Source of the DNA: Mesorhizobium sp. J18
Lineage (GTDB): Bacteria > Pseudomonadota > Alphaproteobacteria > Rhizobiales > Rhizobiaceae
Length of the DNA: 53,761 nucleotides
Direction: 5' to 3'
Assembly (NCBI RefSeq): GCF_007829525.1
Contig: NZ_VLJP01000089.1
Location: forward strand, 38,055 to 91,815
The position numbers were made by a program, and so were the translations under genes. The notes below the pieces were generated by a model. The model saw only the letters and a list, made by a program, of their open reading frames with translations. It ran no database searches and had not been told where the DNA came from. This document shows, in pieces, positions 38,681-46,916 of the stretch; position 1 is the first letter of the stretch, and each line of letters opens with the position of its first letter.

Positions 38681-39472
38681 ATGGCACTCGACGGAAAAAC
38701 GGCGATCGTGACCGGCGGTGCCGGCGGTATCGGCTATGCAATTGCCGAGCGCTTCCTGCGCGAAGGCGCAAAGGTCGTGATCGCGGATATGGATGTCGAG
38801 AAGGGTGCGCGTGCGCTGGATGACCTGGAAAAGCTTGGCGATGCGCGCTTTGTGAAAACCGATGTCGGCAGGCGCCTCGACATACACAATCTCGTTGCGG
38901 CGACCCTCGATGCCTTCGGCGACATCGATATTCTTGTCTCGAATGCTGGCATCGTCCATGGGGCCGGTTTTCTCGACCTGAAGGAGGAAGATTTCGACCG
39001 TGTGCTGCGCGTGAACCTCAAGGGCGTCTTTCTGGCGGGCCAGGCGGTCGCCAAATTCATGGTCGAGAAAGTGGAGAAGGGCGGGCCGCCCGGCACCATC
39101 ATCAATATGTCATCGATCAATGCCGTTCTGGCGATTCCCGACCAGGTTCCGTACACCATTTCCAAGGGCGGCGTGAACCAGCTTACCAAGGTGATGGCGC
39201 TTGCGCTTGCGCCCTATGGCATCCGGGTGAACGCGATCGGACCCGGCTCGATCATGACCGACATATTGAAGAGCGTGAACAATGACGAGGACGCGCGCGA
39301 ACGCATTCTTTCGCGTACGCCGCTGGGTCGTATCGGCGATCCCGGCGAGATTGCCTCCATCGCGGCCTTTCTTGCATCCGCCGATGCCAGCTATGTGACG
39401 GGCCAGACCATCTATGCCGATGGCGGCCGGCTGCCGCTGAACTATACGGTGGCTGTGAAGCCCGAAGACTAA
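38681..39472 (+). CDS. Short-chain dehydrogenase/reductase (SDR) family oxidoreductase
   Basis: NAD(P)-dependent enzyme of 263 residues. TGGAGGIG at about 11-18 is the cofactor loop, Asp36 in VIADMD favours NAD(H), LVSNAG is at about 85-90, and the catalytic Ser (about 144), Tyr158 and Lys162 lie in NMSSINA and YTISKGG. It is a classical SDR similar to glucose or 3-hydroxybutyrate dehydrogenases; the substrate cannot be named. AAGGAGA precedes the start and prpE ends 22 bp before, so a shared transcript for short-chain acyl metabolism is likely. Confidence 0.92.
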   Translation: MALDGKTAIVTGGAGGIGYAIAERFLREGAKVVIADMDVEKGARALDDLEKLGDARFVKTDVGRRLDIHNLVAATLDAFGDIDILVSNAGIVHGAGFLDLKEEDFDRVLRVNLKGVFLAGQAVAKFMVEKVEKGGPPGTIINMSSINAVLAIPDQVPYTISKGGVNQLTKVMALALAPYGIRVNAIGPGSIMTDILKSVNNDEDARERILSRTPLGRIGDPGEIASIAAFLASADASYVTGQTIYADGGRLPLNYTVAVKPED

Positions 39473-39486
39473 GCGGCAGGCGTTAA

Positions 39487-39506
39487 CCTGACAAGATGCT
39501 GTCAGG
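39487..39506. promoter_or_regulatory. Palindromic operator candidate, copy 1
   Basis: CCTGACAAGATGCTGTCAGG: perfect 7-bp arms CCTGACA/TGTCAGG with a 6-nt spacer, 48 bp before the DUF1127 start. An 18/20 identical copy is at 39765-39784. Probably the binding site of the WYL regulator at 39953. Confidence 0.7.
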
Positions 39507-39554
39507 AGGCCTGTGCGAGACTGTTCATGCATTCGAAATCGAGGAGTTTCGACC

Positions 39555-39707
39555 ATGAACGGGATTCATCTGGGCCTCCGTGAAGCCGTCCTGCGTCTTG
39601 CAGTGCATTATCGCGATCATCGGCGGCGGGTTCGCACGGAGCGTATTCTCAATGATCTGCCCGTTTCGATCCGCAAGGATATAGGCTGGCCGAATCTTGC
39701 GGCCTGA
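39555..39707 (+). CDS. DUF1127 (YjiS-like) small protein
   Basis: A 50-residue basic protein, with RRVRTERILNDLPVSIRKDIGWP in outline, that matches the DUF1127 pattern (basic helix, L-x2-L-x4-L-x2-IG). GAGGAG 8 nt before the ATG at 39555 fixes the start. Known: DUF1127 proteins in other alphaproteobacteria bind RNA (CcaF1 in Rhodobacter) or affect phosphate and carbon metabolism (Agrobacterium). It lies between the two palindromes, which suggests control by the adjacent WYL regulator. Confidence 0.85.
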   Translation: MNGIHLGLREAVLRLAVHYRDHRRRVRTERILNDLPVSIRKDIGWPNLAA

Positions 39708-39764
39708 AATGGAGGGCGCGGCGCTGTCGTGTGGAGCCGCCACACGTCGACTCCTGTCAAACAT

Positions 39765-39784
39765 CCTGACAGAATGCTGTCAGG
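39765..39784. promoter_or_regulatory. Palindromic operator candidate, copy 2
   Basis: CCTGACAGAATGCTGTCAGG has the same 7-bp arms and spacing as copy 1. It lies 58 bp after the DUF1127 stop, 39 bp before a short ORF and 168 bp before the WYL regulator start, suitable for autoregulation. Confidence 0.7.
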
Positions 39785-39823
39785 AGCCTTTTGGCATTGT
39801 AGCCGGGCATCGAGGGACGCGAC

Positions 39824-39940
39824 ATGAACAGCTTCATTCCTGCCAAGGCCGGCGAGACCAAGGCGTTGATGATGACGTCTCGGACCGGATGGAGCGGCAC
39901 GGGGTTAGCCTTCGCCATCCTTTCGGCCACTTCCATGTGA
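39824..39940 (+). CDS. Possible 38-codon small ORF ahead of the WYL regulator
   Basis: ATG to TGA encodes MNSFIPAKAGETKALMMTSR followed by a Gly/Trp stretch and a hydrophobic end (LAFAILSATSM). GAGGGAC sits 5-8 nt before the ATG, a good ribosome binding site. It starts 39 bp after palindrome 2 and stops 12 bp before the regulator. I do not recognise the peptide. It could be a real small protein, a leader that couples translation to the regulator, or chance. Confidence 0.35.
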   Translation: MNSFIPAKAGETKALMMTSRTGWSGTGLAFAILSATSM

Positions 39941-39952
39941 GCTTGTTTCCGC

Positions 39953-40663
39953 ATGCGCCGCGCCGACCGTCTTTTCCAGATCGTTCAGCATTTGCGTGGG
40001 GGCAGGCTCGTCACCGCCCGGATGCTCGGCGAGCGGCTCGAGGTTTCCGAGCGCACGATCTATCGCGATATCGCCGACCTGCAATCGACCGGCGTGCCGA
40101 TCGACGGGGAGGCCGGTGTCGGCTACATCATGCGGGAGGGCTTCGAACTGCCGCCGCTGATGTTCACGCGTGACGAAATTGTGGCGCTCGTTGCCGGGGC
40201 GCGGATGGTGCGTGCATTCGGGGGCGCCGCCATGGCGCGGGCCGCTGAGGAGGCCCTGGTCAAGATCGGCACCGTCCTGCCGGAAAGCGAACGCGCCCGC
40301 ATCTCCAGGACCGAAATCCATATGCCGGACTGGGTGGTGAGCGACTCGGATCGGATCACCATCGACGCCCTTGAGCGGGCGGTGGAAAACCGCGATGTCC
40401 TGAGGCTGGATTACCATGACGAAACCGGCCGCGGCACGGAGCGCGACATACGGCCACTCGGGCTCTGGTTCTGGGGCAAGGTCTGGACGCTGATCGCATG
40501 GTGCGAATTGCGTGAGGATTTCCGTGCCTTCCGCATCGACCGGATCGCGGCCGTGACCCCCACCGGCCGGACCTTCAAGCCGGAACGCGGCAAGCAGCTT
40601 GCCGACTTCTACCGCACGCTCGAAGTGAGGGACGGCGCGACCGGCAACGGCCGCGCCCACTGA
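39953..40663 (+). CDS. WYL-domain HTH transcriptional regulator (YafY/DeoR-like)
   Basis: The 236-residue protein has an HTH_11-type winged helix at about 1-60 (RRADRLFQIVQHLRGGRLVTARMLGERLEVSERTIYRDIADLQ in outline), then a WYL domain from about 135 (LRLDYHDETGRGTERDIRPLGLWFWGKVWTLIAWCELR in outline). Known: WYL domains sense ligands such as nucleotides or nucleic acids and many of these proteins bind inverted repeats. Two CCTGACA-N6-TGTCAGG sites upstream are likely targets. Confidence 0.92.
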   Translation: MRRADRLFQIVQHLRGGRLVTARMLGERLEVSERTIYRDIADLQSTGVPIDGEAGVGYIMREGFELPPLMFTRDEIVALVAGARMVRAFGGAAMARAAEEALVKIGTVLPESERARISRTEIHMPDWVVSDSDRITIDALERAVENRDVLRLDYHDETGRGTERDIRPLGLWFWGKVWTLIAWCELREDFRAFRIDRIAAVTPTGRTFKPERGKQLADFYRTLEVRDGATGNGRAH

Positions 40664-40675
40664 CGAGGGCCGAAA

Positions 40676-41365
40676 CTACTCCTCGTCCTCGTTCTTTGAC
40701 TTGAGCGAGGATAGCTTGGCGAAAACAGCCTCCGCGTCGAGTTCCTTTTCCTCGTCGGGAACTGCCTTCTCATTTTCGACCGGAAGCTGTTCGGTCTCGG
40801 AGGCCGGCAGGAGCGTATCGCCTGCGGGTACCTGAGGCTGCGTACCACGCGAAGCACGCTGGACCTCCATGTCGAGGTCGATCTGCGAGCAGAGGCCGAG
40901 CGTCACCGGGTCCATCGGTACCAGATTGGCCGAATTCCAGTGGGTGCGGTTGCGGATCTGCTCGATGGTCGATTTGGTCGTGCCGACCAGGCGCGAAATC
41001 TGGGCATCCTTCAATTCAGGATGGTTGCGCACCAGCCACAAAATAGCATTTGGCCTGTCCTGCCGCTTGGAAAGGGGCGTATAGCGCGGCCCCTTGCGCT
41101 TGGTCTCGGGCACCCGCACCTTCGGCTCCGAGAGCTTGAGGCGGTAATTGCTGTCCGCCTCGCCCTTGGCAATCTCCTCGCGGGTGAGCTGCCCCGTCAT
41201 GACAGGGTCCATGCCCTTGATGCCCTGGGCCGCTTCGCCGTCGGCGATCGCCTTCACCTCGAGCGGGTGGAGTTTGCAGAACTGGGCGATCTGGTCGAAG
41301 GAAAGCGCAGTATTGTCCACCAGCCAGACGGCCGTCGCCTTCGGCATGAGAAGCGTGTTTGCCAT
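40676..41365 (-). CDS. trcR: DUF1013 protein, cell-cycle transcriptional regulator TrcR family
   Basis: A 229-residue protein with TLLMPKATAVWLVDNTALSFDQIAQFC at the N-terminus in outline, a central HTH-like part (PNAILWLVRNHPELKDAQISRLVGTTKSTIEQI) and an acidic C-tail. DUF1013 is nearly confined to alphaproteobacteria and named TrcR, a cell-cycle transcriptional regulator, in annotation resources. It likely binds RNA polymerase or DNA and acts with CcrM/CtrA/GcrA, which fits the GANTC-rich origin nearby, but that is inference. Confidence 0.9.
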   Translation of the reverse strand: MANTLLMPKATAVWLVDNTALSFDQIAQFCKLHPLEVKAIADGEAAQGIKGMDPVMTGQLTREEIAKGEADSNYRLKLSEPKVRVPETKRKGPRYTPLSKRQDRPNAILWLVRNHPELKDAQISRLVGTTKSTIEQIRNRTHWNSANLVPMDPVTLGLCSQIDLDMEVQRASRGTQPQVPAGDTLLPASETEQLPVENEKAVPDEEKELDAEAVFAKLSSLKSKNEDEE

Positions 41366-41505
41366 CGCTAAAATTCCTCTTCTTCGCCCGCGTCCCTGGC
41401 GCGGGCGGTGGTCATAACCACCAATTTTCGTGGGAAATCATCCCGCATATAGCTTCATTCGCGCCATACCGCAATGAATTCTGCTGGCAATTGTCTTTGG
41501 GCATG

Positions 41506-42507
41506 TCAGGCGACGTCCAGGACGATCTTGCCTATGTGATTGCTCTCCTCCATGCGCTCATGGGCGCGCCAGGCATCCTTCAGCGGGAAGATCATATCCA
41601 TGACCGGGGCTATCTTGCGTGCCGCCAGGAGCGGCCAGACCTTGGCTTCCAGCTCGCTCGCTATCTGTCCCTTGAAGGCGATGGGGCGCGGCCGCAACGT
41701 CGATCCGGTATGCGTCAGACGCTTGACCATGAGCCTGGAGAAATCCGCCATGCCCTTGGCGTCGTTCAATGTGGCGATCTGGACGATGCGCCCATCCTGC
41801 GCCGCTGCCGCATAATTCCGATCGACATAATCGCCGCCTACCATGTCTAGTATGACATCCGCTCCGTGCCCGTCGGTGGCTTTCTTCACGGCCTGGACGA
41901 AATCTTGCGAGCGATAATTGACGGCAAGATCAGCGCCGAGCTTGCGGCAAGCCTCACATTTCTCCTCCGAACCGGCCGTCGTCAGCACCTTGGCGCCAAA
42001 GGCGGAGGCAAGCTGGATGGCCGTCGTACCGATGCCGGAAGATCCGCCATGGACAAGAAAGACCTCGCCGGCTTTCAGGCCTCCGCGCTGGAAGACATTG
42101 TGCCAGACGGTGAAGAAGGTTTCGGGTATGGCCGCGGCTTCGGTAAAGGTAAAGCCATGCGGGATCGGCAGAGCGTTGGATTCGTGCACCACGCAATATT
42201 CCGCATAGCCGCCGCCGGGCGTGAGCGCCGTAACCGTCTCGCCGATATTCCAGCGCCTTGCCCCTTCGCCAAGCGCAGCCACCTCGCCGGAAACCTCCAG
42301 CCCCGGCAGATCCGAGGCACCGGGCGGCGGCGGATAGGCACCTTTTCGCTGCAGTACATCCGGCCGGTTCACACCCGCTGCCCGGACACGGATGAGAATC
42401 TCCCCATTCCCCGGTTTCGGGACCTCCCTTTTCTCGGGCTTCAGGACCATCGGTCCGCCAGGCTCACTGATTGCTATGGCAGTCATGCGATCCGGGATGG
42501 TTGTCAT
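41506..42507 (-). CDS. NAD(P)H quinone oxidoreductase, zinc-independent MDR family
   Basis: Of 333 residues; GVNRPDVLQRKGAYPPPPGASDLPGLEVSG near 47 in outline is typical of quinone oxidoreductases (PIG3/QOR type), GGGYAEYC follows, and the Rossmann loop VHGGSSGIGTTAIQLA lies near 150. Cysteines for structural zinc are missing, as usual in this branch. Reduces quinones or enones with NADPH. The ATG at 42507 fits; 42486 is an alternative. It is divergent from the DUF1192 gene. Confidence 0.92.
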   Translation of the reverse strand: MTTIPDRMTAIAISEPGGPMVLKPEKREVPKPGNGEILIRVRAAGVNRPDVLQRKGAYPPPPGASDLPGLEVSGEVAALGEGARRWNIGETVTALTPGGGYAEYCVVHESNALPIPHGFTFTEAAAIPETFFTVWHNVFQRGGLKAGEVFLVHGGSSGIGTTAIQLASAFGAKVLTTAGSEEKCEACRKLGADLAVNYRSQDFVQAVKKATDGHGADVILDMVGGDYVDRNYAAAAQDGRIVQIATLNDAKGMADFSRLMVKRLTHTGSTLRPRPIAFKGQIASELEAKVWPLLAARKIAPVMDMIFPLKDAWRAHERMEESNHIGKIVLDVA

Positions 42508-42632
42508 ATGAATATCGTTCCCTCTGCTCGATCTGGCTATCCTTGTGCGCCCGAAACGGGTCCGGCAAATTTGCCTCCGCCCGCGACGCCTATGTATTCT
42601 GTTTGGGCAAACTGGCAACGGGAGGATGCTGC

Positions 42633-42827
42633 ATGAGCATTTTCGACGAGGAAGGCCGGAAAATCATCCGCAATCACGAGATCGGCCAGGACATCTCGAT
42701 GCTCTCGGTAGAGGAGCTGAATGCGCGAATCGTGCAGTTGCGGCAGGAGATCGAGCGCATCGAGCGCGAGCTTGCCGCGAAAGGATCAACAAAGGCCGCA
42801 GCCGAAGCATTGTTTCAGCGGAAATAG
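42633..42827 (+). CDS. DUF1192 family small protein
   Basis: A 64-residue acidic protein MSIFDEEGRKIIRNHEIGQD followed by LSVEELNARIVQLRQEIERIERELAAK, a short coiled coil. Matches DUF1192, an alphaproteobacterial family of unknown role. GGGAGG 7 nt upstream fixes the start at 42633. Confidence 0.9.
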   Translation: MSIFDEEGRKIIRNHEIGQDISMLSVEELNARIVQLRQEIERIERELAAKGSTKAAAEALFQRK

Positions 42828-42913
42828 CGGCAAATCCATTCTAACGCCACGATTGCGGCCAAGAGGAAGCTGGCGAGGTTCCTGATTCCTCCTTGATTTT
42901 CGAAAGTTCCCTG

Positions 42914-44176
42914 ATGCTTTCCGCCTTCGGTTCGATCCTAGCGCTCCTTTGCGGCACCGCCTTTCTTCTGGCTGCATCCGGTCTGCATTCGCTTCTCCTG
43001 CCCATCCGGGGTCAGGCGGAAGGATTTTCCACCTCCGCTCTCGGCCTTCTGGGCACCGCCTGGGCCGCCGGATTCGTCGCCGGCTGCTTTTTCGCACCCC
43101 GCCTGGTGCGCAGGGTCGGGCATGTGCGCGCCTTCGGCGCCTTCGCCGCGTCGGGCGCCATTATCGCGCTGCTTACCGGAATGTGGATCGACATGACGGC
43201 CTGGATCGTATTGCGGGCCTTTACGGGCTTCACAATGGCCGGCGCCTTCATGGTCATCGAAAGCTGGCTCAACGAGCGCGCCACCAACGAGAACCGCGGC
43301 ACGGTGTTCGGGCTCTATATGATGGTCACCTATGCCTCGCTGATGGCAGGCCAGATGATGGTCGCGGTCGGGGACGTACAGACCACGGTCCTGTTCATGG
43401 TGACCGGCATCCTGTTCTGCCTGTCGCTCATCCCTACCGCTGTCTCCACCGCCGTAACGCCGCAGCCGCTCGCGGAAGTTTCGCTCGATCTGAAGGCTCT
43501 CTATCGCAATTCTCCGGTCGCCCTTGTCGGCTGCCTGCTGATCGGTATCGCCAACGGCGCCTGGGGGACGCTGGGAGCGGTCTATGGCGCCCAGATCGGC
43601 ATCACAACGGCGCAGATCGCGTTGATGATGAGTCTTGTGGTGGTGGCCGGCGCCGTGATGCAGATTCCCGCGGGCCGCATTTCCGACATGACGGACCGCC
43701 GCTATGTGCTGGCTGGCGCCGCCCTCGGCTCGGCGCTGGTCGGCCTGCTGATCTTCCTGGCGTCACCGCGCAGCGCGGTGTTCGTCCTGCCGATGACGGC
43801 ATGTTACGGCGCGCTGGCCTACACGCTCTATTCGATCGCCGTGGCCCATGCCAACGACCATGCATCGCCGGAAGATTTCGTTAAGGTTTCGGGCGGGCTG
43901 CTGCTGCTCTACGGTTTCGGCACCATGGTCGGCCCGCTTCTCGGAGGCTTCTTCATGCAATGGCTGAAACCTGAAAGCCTGTTTCTCGCCACCGCGCTTC
44001 CTCATCTCGGCCTCGCCTGTTACGCCGCTCTCCGCATCAGCCGCCGGGCGCCCGTGCCGATCGACGAGCGCGAAGCCTTCAACGTGTTGCCGGCCGAACG
44101 GGCCGTGACGCCGCAGGCCGTCATGCTGGACCCCCGCAGTGAAACCGAGGAGGAAACGACCCCTGAACCTGCCTGA
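42914..44176 (+). CDS. MFS transporter, YcaD-like
   Basis: A 420-residue inner-membrane protein with 12 predicted helices. ESWLNERATNENRGTVFGLYMMVTYASLMAGQ in outline near 115-145 is characteristic of the YcaD/YfkF-like branch, and GRISDMTDRRYV (about 255) is the repeated MFS loop motif in its second half. The substrate is unknown. I use the ATG at 42914; a TTG at 42893 is possible. It ends with a polar 40-residue tail. Confidence 0.92.
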   Translation: MLSAFGSILALLCGTAFLLAASGLHSLLLPIRGQAEGFSTSALGLLGTAWAAGFVAGCFFAPRLVRRVGHVRAFGAFAASGAIIALLTGMWIDMTAWIVLRAFTGFTMAGAFMVIESWLNERATNENRGTVFGLYMMVTYASLMAGQMMVAVGDVQTTVLFMVTGILFCLSLIPTAVSTAVTPQPLAEVSLDLKALYRNSPVALVGCLLIGIANGAWGTLGAVYGAQIGITTAQIALMMSLVVVAGAVMQIPAGRISDMTDRRYVLAGAALGSALVGLLIFLASPRSAVFVLPMTACYGALAYTLYSIAVAHANDHASPEDFVKVSGGLLLLYGFGTMVGPLLGGFFMQWLKPESLFLATALPHLGLACYAALRISRRAPVPIDEREAFNVLPAERAVTPQAVMLDPRSETEEETTPEPA

Positions 44177-44198
44177 ATACCTGCAGTGATGCTGCGGC

Positions 44199-44232
44199 AA
44201 AAGGAAAGCCCGCGACCGGGATAGCCGCGGGC
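44199..44232 (-). terminator. Intrinsic terminator for the minus-strand YdcH gene
   Basis: GCCCGCG (44208-44214) and CGCGGGC (44226-44232) pair perfectly. Read on minus, the hairpin is followed by TTTCCTTTT, 38 bp past the stop of the YdcH-like gene. On plus it lies 31 bp after the MFS stop and could also end that transcript. Confidence 0.75.
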
Positions 44233-44270
44233 CGATATACATATAGGACTGGCGGTCCGGCTCAGCCGGT

Positions 44271-44450
44271 TCAATGCCGTACTTGACTGGTCCTCAGCTT
44301 CTCCATCTCGTCCTTGATGGCCAGCTTGCGTCGCTTGAGACTGGCGATTTCCAGATCGTCAATCGACGGGTGCATCATAGCCTCGTCGAGTTCGCGCTCC
44401 AGATCTCCATGTCTGCGCTTCAGCTCTGCAAGATGGGATTCAAGAGACAT
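44271..44450 (-). CDS. YdcH-like (DUF465) small protein
   Basis: A 59-residue helical protein MSLESHLAELKRRHGDLERE followed by LDEAMMHPSIDDLEIASLKRRKLAIKDEMEKL, the DUF465 hairpin pattern with L-K-R-R-K-L-x-I-K-D-E. Function unknown. The ATG at 44450 is the family start; the frame extends upstream without similarity. A second family member lies divergently at 44683. Confidence 0.9.
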   Translation of the reverse strand: MSLESHLAELKRRHGDLERELDEAMMHPSIDDLEIASLKRRKLAIKDEMEKLRTSQVRH

Positions 44451-44682
44451 GACAGGCTCTCCCTTCGCTGGTTCCTCGTCGCCGTCTCCGAAAAAGGGGC
44501 GTCTGCTGTCCCGATTTCGTGACGGCACGATGACAGTCTGCCACTATCGGAAGCAGTTGTCGAACGGCTGGTGGTAGCATTTCCTGAAAGATCGAAATGT
44601 GATATGAGAGACGGCCCGGCGACGTGTAGCTGGGACCCTCCCTTGAGGCGCCCGGCGCCGGAGAATCTGCTGACGGAACAAG

Positions 44683-44886
44683 ATGTCGGAACAGGAACAG
44701 GCTGATTTGCGTCTCGAATTTGCACGTTTGAAGCAGGATCATGCGGACTTCGACGCAGCCATCAACGCCATGATCGCGACGGGATGCGATCCTCTGCAAA
44801 TCCAGCGCATGAAAAAGAAGAAACTCGCCGTCAAGGATCGCCTGACGCGCCTTGAGGATCGCATCATCCCCGACATCATAGCCTGA
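44683..44886 (+). CDS. YdcH-like (DUF465) small protein, divergent paralogue
   Basis: A 67-residue protein, [24 protein letters not shown] then [26 protein letters not shown], the same DUF465 pattern as its neighbour but quite different in sequence. The 232-bp spacer between them holds both promoters. Function unknown; small helical hairpins may bind nucleic acid or protein. Confidence 0.9.
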   Translation: MSEQEQADLRLEFARLKQDHADFDAAINAMIATGCDPLQIQRMKKKKLAVKDRLTRLEDRIIPDIIA

Positions 44887-44957
44887 TCAGCCGTCCTTGC
44901 GATAAGCGCAATAGTTGGCTAGGTCGGACAACGGTTTCTTCCGTTTTGAGGATTCGT

Positions 44958-45455
44958 ATGGCCAAGGCACGCGCGGATGTCTGCATCATCATGGGCAGTC
45001 AGTCCGATTGGGCGACAATGCGGCATGCAGCCGAGACGCTGCAGGCGCTTGAAATTTCCCACGAAGCAAGGATCATCTCCGCTCACCGGACTCCGGACCG
45101 GCTCTACGAATTCGCCAAAGGCGCGAAGAAGGCCGGATTCAAGGTCGTCATTGCCGGTGCTGGGGGAGCGGCGCATCTGCCGGGAATGACGGCGGCCATG
45201 ACACCGCTGCCCGTGTTCGGCGTGCCGGTGGAATCGAAGGCGCTGTCGGGCCAGGACTCGCTCCTCTCCATCGTGCAGATGCCGGGCGGCATACCGGTCG
45301 GCACGCTGGCGATCGGAAAGCCCGGCGCCATCAACGCGGCACTGCTGGCTGCTGCGGTGCTTGCCTTGTCGGATAATGCGCTGGCCGGGCGTCTGGATGC
45401 CTGGCGTGCCCGGCAAACCGACGCGGTCGCTGAAAAACCTTCGGATGGGGTTTGA
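44958..45455 (+). CDS. purE: N5-carboxyaminoimidazole ribonucleotide mutase
   Basis: Moves the carboxyl group of N5-CAIR to make CAIR in purine synthesis. The 165-residue protein has [11 protein letters not shown] at about 10-20, [14 protein letters not shown] near 40-53 with the catalytic His, and [12 protein letters not shown] near 66-77. GAGG 7 nt upstream supports the ATG at 44958 rather than a TTG at 44946. Stop and purK start overlap as TGATG. Confidence 0.97.
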   Translation: MAKARADVCIIMGSQSDWATMRHAAETLQALEISHEARIISAHRTPDRLYEFAKGAKKAGFKVVIAGAGGAAHLPGMTAAMTPLPVFGVPVESKALSGQDSLLSIVQMPGGIPVGTLAIGKPGAINAALLAAAVLALSDNALAGRLDAWRARQTDAVAEKPSDGV

Positions 45456-46528
45456 TGGCGCTGCCCTCAGGCGCAACCATCGGGATCATTGGCGGCGGGC
45501 AGCTTGGCCGCATGCTGGCCATGGCGGCGGCCCGGCTCGGCTACCGCACAGCTATCCTGGAGCCGCAGGCGGATTGTCCGGCGGCGCAGGTGGCGAATAT
45601 CCATGTCGCCGCTGCCTATGACGACGCCGATGCTCTGGACCGGCTTGCCGACATGGTAGACATCGTCACCTACGAATTCGAGAATGTTCCCGTCGCGGCA
45701 GCCAAGAGGCTGGCCGCCAAGGCTGGTATTTTTCCGCCGCCGCGGGCGCTGGAAGTCGCGCAGGACCGTCTTGTCGAAAAGACCTTCCTCAATTCGATCG
45801 GCATCGCCACCGCGCCTTTCCTGGCGGTCGACAGCGACGAGGATCTGGCCGAGGGTCTTTCCGCCTTCGGCGGCAGCGGTATCTTGAAGACGCGCAGGCT
45901 TGGCTATGACGGCAAAGGGCAGCGGCTGTTCCGCGACGCGTCGGCTGCGGAAGCGGAAGGCGTCTTCGCGGCAATGGGCAGCGTGCCGCTTATCCTCGAA
46001 GGCTTCGTGCCCTTCGAAAGGGAGATATCCATCATCGCGGCGCGTGCCCAGGACGGTTCGATCATGGCCTATGATCCTGCCGAGAACGTCCACAGAAACG
46101 GAATCCTTCACCGATCCACCGTGCCGGCCGCCATATCGGACGAAGTGGCGCAGAAAGCGATGGATGCCGCCTCGGCCATCCTCTCCGCGCTGGACTATGT
46201 CGGCGTCATCGGGGTCGAATTCTTCGTCTTGGGCGACGGCATCCTGCTCGCTAATGAAATCGCGCCGCGAGTTCACAATTCCGGACACTGGACGGAGGCA
46301 GCTTGCGTCATCTCGCAGTTCGAGCAGCATATCCGCGCCATAGCAGGCCTGCCGCTGGGGGTGACCGCGCGGCATTCAGACTGTGTGATGGAGAACCTTG
46401 TCGGTGATGATGTCTCCCGTGCCCAGGCGCTTCTTTCCGAACCCGATCTGGTCCTCCATCTTTACGGCAAGGCAGAACCGCGTCCGGGCCGCAAGATGGG
46501 CCATTTCACGAGGATAGGCCGGAAATAA
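45455..46528 (+). CDS. purK: N5-carboxyaminoimidazole ribonucleotide synthase
   Basis: ATP-grasp enzyme of 357 residues that makes N5-CAIR from AIR, ATP and bicarbonate. TIGIIGGGQLGRMLA opens the protein, GILKTRRLGYDGKGQ lies near 142-156, EGFVPFEREISII near 182, and NEIAPRVHNSGHWT near 267 with metal and substrate residues. It is the standard partner of purE. Confidence 0.97.
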   Translation: MALPSGATIGIIGGGQLGRMLAMAAARLGYRTAILEPQADCPAAQVANIHVAAAYDDADALDRLADMVDIVTYEFENVPVAAAKRLAAKAGIFPPPRALEVAQDRLVEKTFLNSIGIATAPFLAVDSDEDLAEGLSAFGGSGILKTRRLGYDGKGQRLFRDASAAEAEGVFAAMGSVPLILEGFVPFEREISIIAARAQDGSIMAYDPAENVHRNGILHRSTVPAAISDEVAQKAMDAASAILSALDYVGVIGVEFFVLGDGILLANEIAPRVHNSGHWTEAACVISQFEQHIRAIAGLPLGVTARHSDCVMENLVGDDVSRAQALLSEPDLVLHLYGKAEPRPGRKMGHFTRIGRK

Positions 46529-46570
46529 CCGTTGCCGAGCTGAACGGGAGGCCCGGCTTCCGTCTCCGGA

Positions 46571-46599
46571 CCGGAGACAGATACCCGTCTCTGTCCCGG
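46571..46599. other. Weak hairpin in the purK-rpmJ spacer
   Basis: CCGG-A-GACAGA at 46571-46581 can pair with TCTGTC-CCGG at 46590-46599, with one bulged A and an 8-nt loop. There is no U-run. The 196-bp spacer otherwise shows no gene; the rpmJ promoter should be in it. Confidence 0.3.
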
Positions 46600-46724
46600 A
46601 AGTCTGCCGGGGAGGTTGACAGGACGGAGCTCTCTCGTCTATGAGCCAGCGTCGAATTACAGCGCGCACGAGGGCGCGCCTTTCATTTAAGGCTCCAACG
46701 GGGCCGCAATGACGGATAAGAACA

Positions 46725-46850
46725 ATGAAGATCAAGAATTCGCTCAAGGCGCTGAAGAGCCGCCATCGCGAGAATCGCATGGTTCGCCGCAAGGGCCGCA
46801 TCTACATCATCAATAAGTCCAATCCGCGGTTCAAGGCGCGCCAGGGCTGA
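46725..46850 (+). CDS. rpmJ: 50S ribosomal protein L36, zinc-free (C-minus) form
   Basis: A 41-residue basic protein, [20 protein letters not shown] then [21 protein letters not shown]. It is the L36 fold without the CxxC...CxxxxH zinc ligands, the usual form in alphaproteobacteria. Too short for standard length cut-offs. Stand-alone after purK, as in other rhizobia. Confidence 0.95.
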   Translation: MKIKNSLKALKSRHRENRMVRRKGRIYIINKSNPRFKARQG

Positions 46851-46916
46851 TCGGCCGGATCCCCTTCACGCGAATTTTAGTTTGATCTCCGCATGGACGC
46901 GATTAGATTCGTGTCC

